A stretch of DNA of 64,000 bases from NCBI RefSeq assembly GCF_010111755.1, contig NC_088956.1, positions 248,001-312,000 on the forward strand, written 5' to 3'. A program made the translations under genes and the position numbers. Below the pieces are notes generated by a model. That model was not told where the DNA came from, made no database searches, and worked only from the letters and a program-made list of their open reading frames with translations. Every line of letters begins with the position of its first letter. Position 1 is the first letter of the stretch. Shown here piece by piece: positions 59,735-64,000 of this stretch. This stretch comes from Nakaseomyces glabratus. Taxonomy: Eukaryota; Ascomycota; Saccharomycetes; Saccharomycetales; Saccharomycetaceae.

Positions 59735-60232
59735 ATGCCTCCAAAGTTCGATCCAAATGAAGTCAAGTACTTGTACTTGAGAGCTGTCGGTGGTGAAGTC
59801 GGTGCTTCCGCTGCCTTGGCTCCAAAGATTGGTCCATTGGGTTTGTCCCCAAAGAAGGTCGGTGAAGATATTGCCAAGGCCACCAAGGACTTCAAGGGTA
59901 TCAAGGTTACCGTTCAATTGAAGATTCAAAACAGACAAGCTACCGCTTCTGTTGTTCCATCTGCTTCTTCTTTGGTCATTACCGCTCTAAAGGAACCACC
60001 AAGAGACAGAAAGAAGGACAAGAACGTCAAGCACAGTGGTAACGTCGCTTTGGATGAAATCATTGAAATTGCTAGACAAATGAAGGAAAAGTCTTTCGGT
60101 AAGAACTTGGCCTCTGTTACCAAGGAAATCTTGGGTACTGCTCAATCTGTCGGTTGCCGTGTCGACTTCAAGAACCCACACGACATCATTGAAGCCATCA
60201 ACGCCGGTGAAATTGAAATCCCAGAAAACTAA
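59735..60232 (+). CDS. RPL12: Cytosolic 60S ribosomal protein uL11 (Rpl12)
   Basis: 165 residues, the exact length of S. cerevisiae Rpl12. It starts [25 protein letters not shown]; the [21 protein letters not shown] segment is the conserved thiostrepton-loop region, and [16 protein letters not shown] is in the C-terminal rRNA-binding domain. uL11 forms the base of the ribosomal stalk and helps recruit elongation factors. Codon use is strongly biased to preferred yeast codons. No intron, as in the yeast RPL12 pair. By position it matches RPL12B (YDR418W). Confidence 0.97.
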   Translation: MPPKFDPNEVKYLYLRAVGGEVGASAALAPKIGPLGLSPKKVGEDIAKATKDFKGIKVTVQLKIQNRQATASVVPSASSLVITALKEPPRDRKKDKNVKHSGNVALDEIIEIARQMKEKSFGKNLASVTKEILGTAQSVGCRVDFKNPHDIIEAINAGEIEIPEN

Positions 60233-61412
60233 TGTGGTTAATAAAAAATACTTTTAACAACAAAAGATTAAGGAGATTTTTTTAATTAATAATAATAAAT
60301 TCACTAAGCAATAAACAGTCACAAAGCAACTTTTTTGTAACCAAAAGAGATTGTATCATTTCCCAAGGGTTTTTTAATTCTGCACAAAAAGAATATATTT
60401 TCTGTACCGTATTATCGTTTCTTCGTTGCTTTCATTAAGTACTTAGAAATTTTAAAATCATTATTACGTTTTTCATTTTTTTCCTGTTTTTCCTTTTATT
60501 TTACTCTTTTTCCTAACAATATTATAGTTCAATGGTAGAAACTTATATTTGTGGTGAACGTGATTGATTCTGGGTTTCAAACTATCGTTAGATTCGCTAG
60601 ACTGATCACTACTAACATGTCAAATAATCATAACAACTTGAAAGTATGTTTGATACACTCTGGGACCGAGAATTCTGGTTGATATTGATTCCATTAACTC
60701 TTTTTTCCAAAATTGTTTTATTCAGAGGTTAATTTGGATTTTATCTGAATTAGCTGACGATAACATAGTTATAAGGAAAATTGGGGGGATCTAATGGATA
60801 CTGGGATTGTATACTCTTCCGTACTTTGTTCCAATTTAAAATCAAACTAGACCAAATGCACTTATTGATGATTTACTCACCGGGATAGACTTTTTCTTCT
60901 GTGTCTATACTGGTCCATTTTCAACGTCATACAATTTTCTTATAATTCACTTGTTATTATAGTAAAAATATCTTGTCAATAATTTAGCGCTCAAACTGTT
61001 ACCGCTTTTCTTGTATGTAATAGACTACTGATCTTGTTCGATGAAATAGCTGTAGCATGTAGTAAATGGTGTTCTACTAGTTTTCTAGTCTGTAAAACCA
61101 CTTAATACTTGGATCTTGTCAATATGGGTAAATGCGTACGACTGCAAGAATTTACGTTTTGTTTGAAATGGTAGTAGCTACACTAAATTAACAATGATCG
61201 ATTAATCCACATCCACAGAGTGTAATCATCCTAATGAAAACAAGAATAACTACAAAAATGAATATAAACTTTTTGCATGTTAGTCTAACCTGAATTCTGC
61301 AGTAGTAAATGTAGATGATCCAAGTCATAAGCATTGTTTCTAATGTATGGCCATTAATCACAATATTGCATAGAACAGTAATTACCAGTTTGATTGACTG
61401 TATTTGAGCCAG
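60233..61412. other. RPL12-RAD30 intergenic region
   Basis: 1180 bp. The RPL12 3' flank is T-rich (about 60455-60515). A TACTAAC at 60608-60614 has no matching 5' splice site upstream. No convincing gene or snoRNA found. Confidence 0.5.
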
Positions 61413-63320
61413 ATGGGCCACTCGAAATTTACATGGAAAGATTTGATTGATCTTAATAATAAGGATAAAGCATACTTGTCAAACTTAGCTTGCTTAGCAC
61501 ACATTGATGTGAATGCCTTCTTTGCTCAGGCAGAGCAAATACGTTGTGGATATTCAAAGGATGATCCAGTGGTATGTGTACAGTGGAAGTCAATAATAGC
61601 TATATCATATGCGGCTAGAAAACACAACATTTCAAGAATGCACACTATCCAGGAAGCACTAAAAAAGAGCAGTGATATAATACCCATCCACACCGCTGTC
61701 TTCAAGAAGGGCGAGAATTTTTGGCAATACCACGATGGTTACGGCTCTTGGAATGAAGATCCTGCGAAACAATTACCACCGGAAGAATATAAAGTTTCAC
61801 TTGAACCATATAGAAGGGAGAGTCGGAAAATATTAAAGATCTTCCGGGAATTTTGTGACCATGTTGAGAAAGCCAGTGTTGACGAAGTGTTTCTAGATCT
61901 AGGCAGATTGTGCTTCCGTGATTTGATGTTCCCGAATGTGGAAGCTACTGATGACGATGACTATAATATAGTTGCAGAAAATCCACTTCGAGAGTTGTTT
62001 GTCAACGGTGACTACAAGTTGGATATGCCGCTACCACCAGTGCCTGAAGCTTTAAAAAAGCTAAGTTACTGTGGTTTGGTATATAATCATGAAGAAGCTC
62101 CCGTTATTCAAGACTGGGACGACGTCATCTTTGCATTGGCGTCAAAAAACACACAACTGATTAGGAAAACAATTCAGGATAATCTAGGTTATACCACATC
62201 ATGTGGTATTGCAAGAAATAAGATTTTGTGTAAGCTCGGTTCCAATTACAAAAAGCCTGACGCCCAGACTGTCATTCGGAACAATGATATACTAGAGTTT
62301 TTAGATCAAGGTGGTTTTGAGATAACGTCCTTTTGGACACTTGGTGGTGCTCTAGGGAGGGAGTTAGAAGGGCTGCTAAATTTGCCTGAAAAGGATACCA
62401 TCAAACACATTCGTGAAACCTGGCCAGCTAACCATAAGCAGTTAAGGGATTATATTGAGACCGAATTGGATGAAGCGGAGAACAAGAAAAAATATCCCGT
62501 TGTTGCAGGAAGCAAGCTTGAAGTTTTGTCTGACAAACTCTTCAGCATGGTTCGAGGCACATTTTCTACACCTATCACACCAAAACCCTTGATACAAAGC
62601 ATGATGTCAAATAAAAATCTTCGAGGGAAGTCATGCAACAGCCTTGTTGATTGTATCAGTTGGTTGGAGGTCTTTAACGGTGAATTGACAGCTCGGATTG
62701 TTGACTTAGAGCAGGATTACAATAAGATTGTTGTCCCAAGAACGGTTTCTTTGAATTTAAGATCATATACCGGAGATGTACGACGGAAATCTGGGCCGCT
62801 GGTAATTAACAATTCAAAGTATCTAAGTCGAGATCTACTGAAGACATGTGTAAAATTGATGCAAGAGATCCATGACAAGTTTGCGGCCAAAGATCCCAGT
62901 AAATTTTACCCACTGATAAATCTAAATGTTATCATATCAAATTTTGATATACTAGACCACCAGAAAACGGTGCTTGATATGTTTGGTAACCAAAAGCAAG
63001 TCTTCAATACAAAGACAATATCCCCTAAAATAGAACCCGTCACTGAGGTAGAGGACAAAGATGAAGACGCCAAGAAATTCAGTTGTGAGAAATGTAAGGT
63101 ACATTTTGATAATTTGAAAGAGTACGATGAACATAAGGACTACCATGCTGCTCTGAAGCTATCAGAAAGTTTGAACGGGGTAGAATCAACTTCCAAGAAC
63201 CTCTCTATAGGTGAGAAGCGGCTGTTATTTTCAAAGGAGAAGAGAGTAAAGAAGAAACCCATTTCTAAAAACAAAGTTAACAGTAGTGGTAATATATACA
63301 ACTTCTTTAATAAAAAATAA
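61413..63320 (+). CDS. RAD30: Rad30, DNA polymerase eta
   Basis: 635 residues from ATG 61413 (632 in S. cerevisiae); an in-frame TTG nine bases earlier is ignored. Y-family motifs: HIDVNAFFAQAEQ near residues 30-42 and the catalytic ASVDEVFLDL near 152-161. The little-finger domain covers about 400-520. A ubiquitin-binding zinc finger at about 555-580 reads CEKCKVHFDNLKEYDEHKDYH, with all four ligands. The C-terminus NIYNFFNKK fits a PCNA-interacting motif. The enzyme bypasses UV-induced cyclobutane dimers accurately. It pairs functionally with Siz1 in this window through PCNA modification (inference). Confidence 0.95.
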   Translation: MGHSKFTWKDLIDLNNKDKAYLSNLACLAHIDVNAFFAQAEQIRCGYSKDDPVVCVQWKSIIAISYAARKHNISRMHTIQEALKKSSDIIPIHTAVFKKGENFWQYHDGYGSWNEDPAKQLPPEEYKVSLEPYRRESRKILKIFREFCDHVEKASVDEVFLDLGRLCFRDLMFPNVEATDDDDYNIVAENPLRELFVNGDYKLDMPLPPVPEALKKLSYCGLVYNHEEAPVIQDWDDVIFALASKNTQLIRKTIQDNLGYTTSCGIARNKILCKLGSNYKKPDAQTVIRNNDILEFLDQGGFEITSFWTLGGALGRELEGLLNLPEKDTIKHIRETWPANHKQLRDYIETELDEAENKKKYPVVAGSKLEVLSDKLFSMVRGTFSTPITPKPLIQSMMSNKNLRGKSCNSLVDCISWLEVFNGELTARIVDLEQDYNKIVVPRTVSLNLRSYTGDVRRKSGPLVINNSKYLSRDLLKTCVKLMQEIHDKFAAKDPSKFYPLINLNVIISNFDILDHQKTVLDMFGNQKQVFNTKTISPKIEPVTEVEDKDEDAKKFSCEKCKVHFDNLKEYDEHKDYHAALKLSESLNGVESTSKNLSIGEKRLLFSKEKRVKKKPISKNKVNSSGNIYNFFNKK

Positions 63321-63490
63321 TAGAAAGAGTAAATGGCAATTACGATAGATGTAGCGATCGCTTAGTTGTCTGGTTCGCCCCGCAGTGCTGGCGGTGAAAC
63401 AGTACTGTGTGACGTGATTACGTACAAATGTATAAAACAAATTCTTACGTTACATTGTCAAGTAACTGAAAACGTTACAGTAATATTCCT

Positions 63491-63572
63491 GGCAACTTGG
63501 CCGAGTGGTTAAGGCGAAAGATTAGAAATCTTTTGGGCTCTGCCCGCGCAGGTTCGAATCCTGCAGTTGTCG
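63491..63572 (+). tRNA. tRNA-Ser (anticodon AGA)
   Basis: 82 nt with the long variable arm of a class II tRNA. The acceptor GGCAACT pairs with AGTTGTC, and G at 63572 is the discriminator. The anticodon stem AAAGA/TCTTT encloses TTAGAAA with AGA at 63524-63526. The variable arm is GGGCTCTGCCC. The T arm holds GGTTCGAATCC, a perfect B box. Almost identical to yeast tRNA-Ser(AGA). I recall a tRNA-Ser(AGA) near RAD30 in S. cerevisiae too. Confidence 0.97.
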
Positions 63573-64000
63573 TTACTTTTTTTACCACCTTCAGTAATTC
63601 ACATATTTGTGCTGTTGCCTTAATTTTCCTTTTGTGGCTTATGTTGAGCACTCTTATCATCTAGCACAAACACGGCAATCATAAATTTCCTTGCTTTGCA
63701 CGATTGATAAGCATTTGCACGGTACATTCTAAGAGATTGGCTATGCTTCAGCTGCCCTACATCCCCCCCCGCCTGCGCCTCCCCTCAGCTTGTGGTCTAT
63801 CTGGTAAGTCTCTCAGGACTTTTCTGTGTTGTGTACCGTCCCTCTTCTAACTGTTCCAGTCAGCGTAACTATAGTCAGGATGCCATTCTATACAGGGCCG
63901 TACGGTAGTCTCTGTGCAGATGGAGTAGTATACCCCCACCCCGTCCGATGGGAAAGAGAAGAGAAGTGAAGGCATCCCGGTTGACTCCCACTAGTGTTTC
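63573..64000. other. Right edge, probable promoter of the next gene
   Basis: 428 bp after tRNA-Ser. GC-rich stretches with a run of C (about 63763-63770) and CCCCT stress-element-like motifs near 63780. No coding frame. Probably upstream sequence of the next gene, outside the window. Confidence 0.4.

Noticed and set aside
60608..60614. TACTAAC box downstream of RPL12, as a possible intron
   Set aside because: No GTATGT or GTAAGT upstream at a workable distance; the GTATGT at about 60643 lies after it.

Overview
The window is nuclear DNA of a budding yeast from the post-whole-genome-duplication Saccharomycetaceae. Most likely it is Candida glabrata (Nakaseomyces glabratus), probably from chromosome F. 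The genes are compact and intron-poor, and nearly every one has a direct Saccharomyces cerevisiae counterpart. The large ABC transporter at 36437-41065 matches, as far as I can recall it, the C. glabrata azole-efflux pump Pdh1/Cdr2 (1542 aa). Species and chromosome come from memory of that protein and the gene order; no search was run.

Three ancestral gene-order blocks are joined end to end. Block 1 (430-3801) is LOC1, YFH7 and FAR7, like S. cerevisiae chromosome VI (YFR001W, YFR007W, YFR008W). Block 2 (4283-22694) is a PHO90/PHO87-type phosphate transporter, tRNA-Thr, ACO2, ECM25, PRP21, RCY1, the tiny intron-bearing NCE101 and a Zn2Cys6 regulator, like YJL198W-YJL206C. Block 3 (23357-63572) is UTP5, HPT1, URH1, DIT2, DIT1, RPB7, MRP20, PDH1, TRS120, ADE8, SIZ1, STE14, DFM1, RRP17, ERD1, a YDR415C-type aminopeptidase, SYF1, RPL12, RAD30 and tRNA-Ser. 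It follows YDR398W-YDR419W without a gap apart from ORFs called dubious in S. cerevisiae.

Functional groups are visible. LOC1, UTP5 and RRP17 are ribosome-assembly genes, each with a PAC element (GCGATGAG) and an A/T-rich RRPE-like element upstream; RPL12 and MRP20 are ribosomal proteins. HPT1, URH1 and ADE8 serve nucleotide salvage and synthesis. DIT1 and DIT2 are the divergent dityrosine spore-wall pair, kept in a species not known to sporulate. PRP21 and SYF1 are splicing factors. RCY1, TRS120, ERD1 and DFM1 act in membrane traffic and ER/Golgi quality control. PDH1 has two exact Pdr1-type response elements in inverted arrangement in its promoter.

I see no transposon, CRISPR array, prophage or novel multi-gene system. 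The least ordinary items are in non-coding DNA: a GC-rich, heavily self-complementary segment between SYF1 and RPL12 that looks like a structured RNA gene (possibly signal recognition particle RNA), a 26-bp perfect palindrome centred on CACGTG near PHO90, a nine-unit 8-bp tandem repeat, facing PAC elements upstream of HPT1, and an abrupt GC shift inside PDH1. Several open frames begin at TTG or GTG; for those genes I moved the start to the first in-frame ATG.
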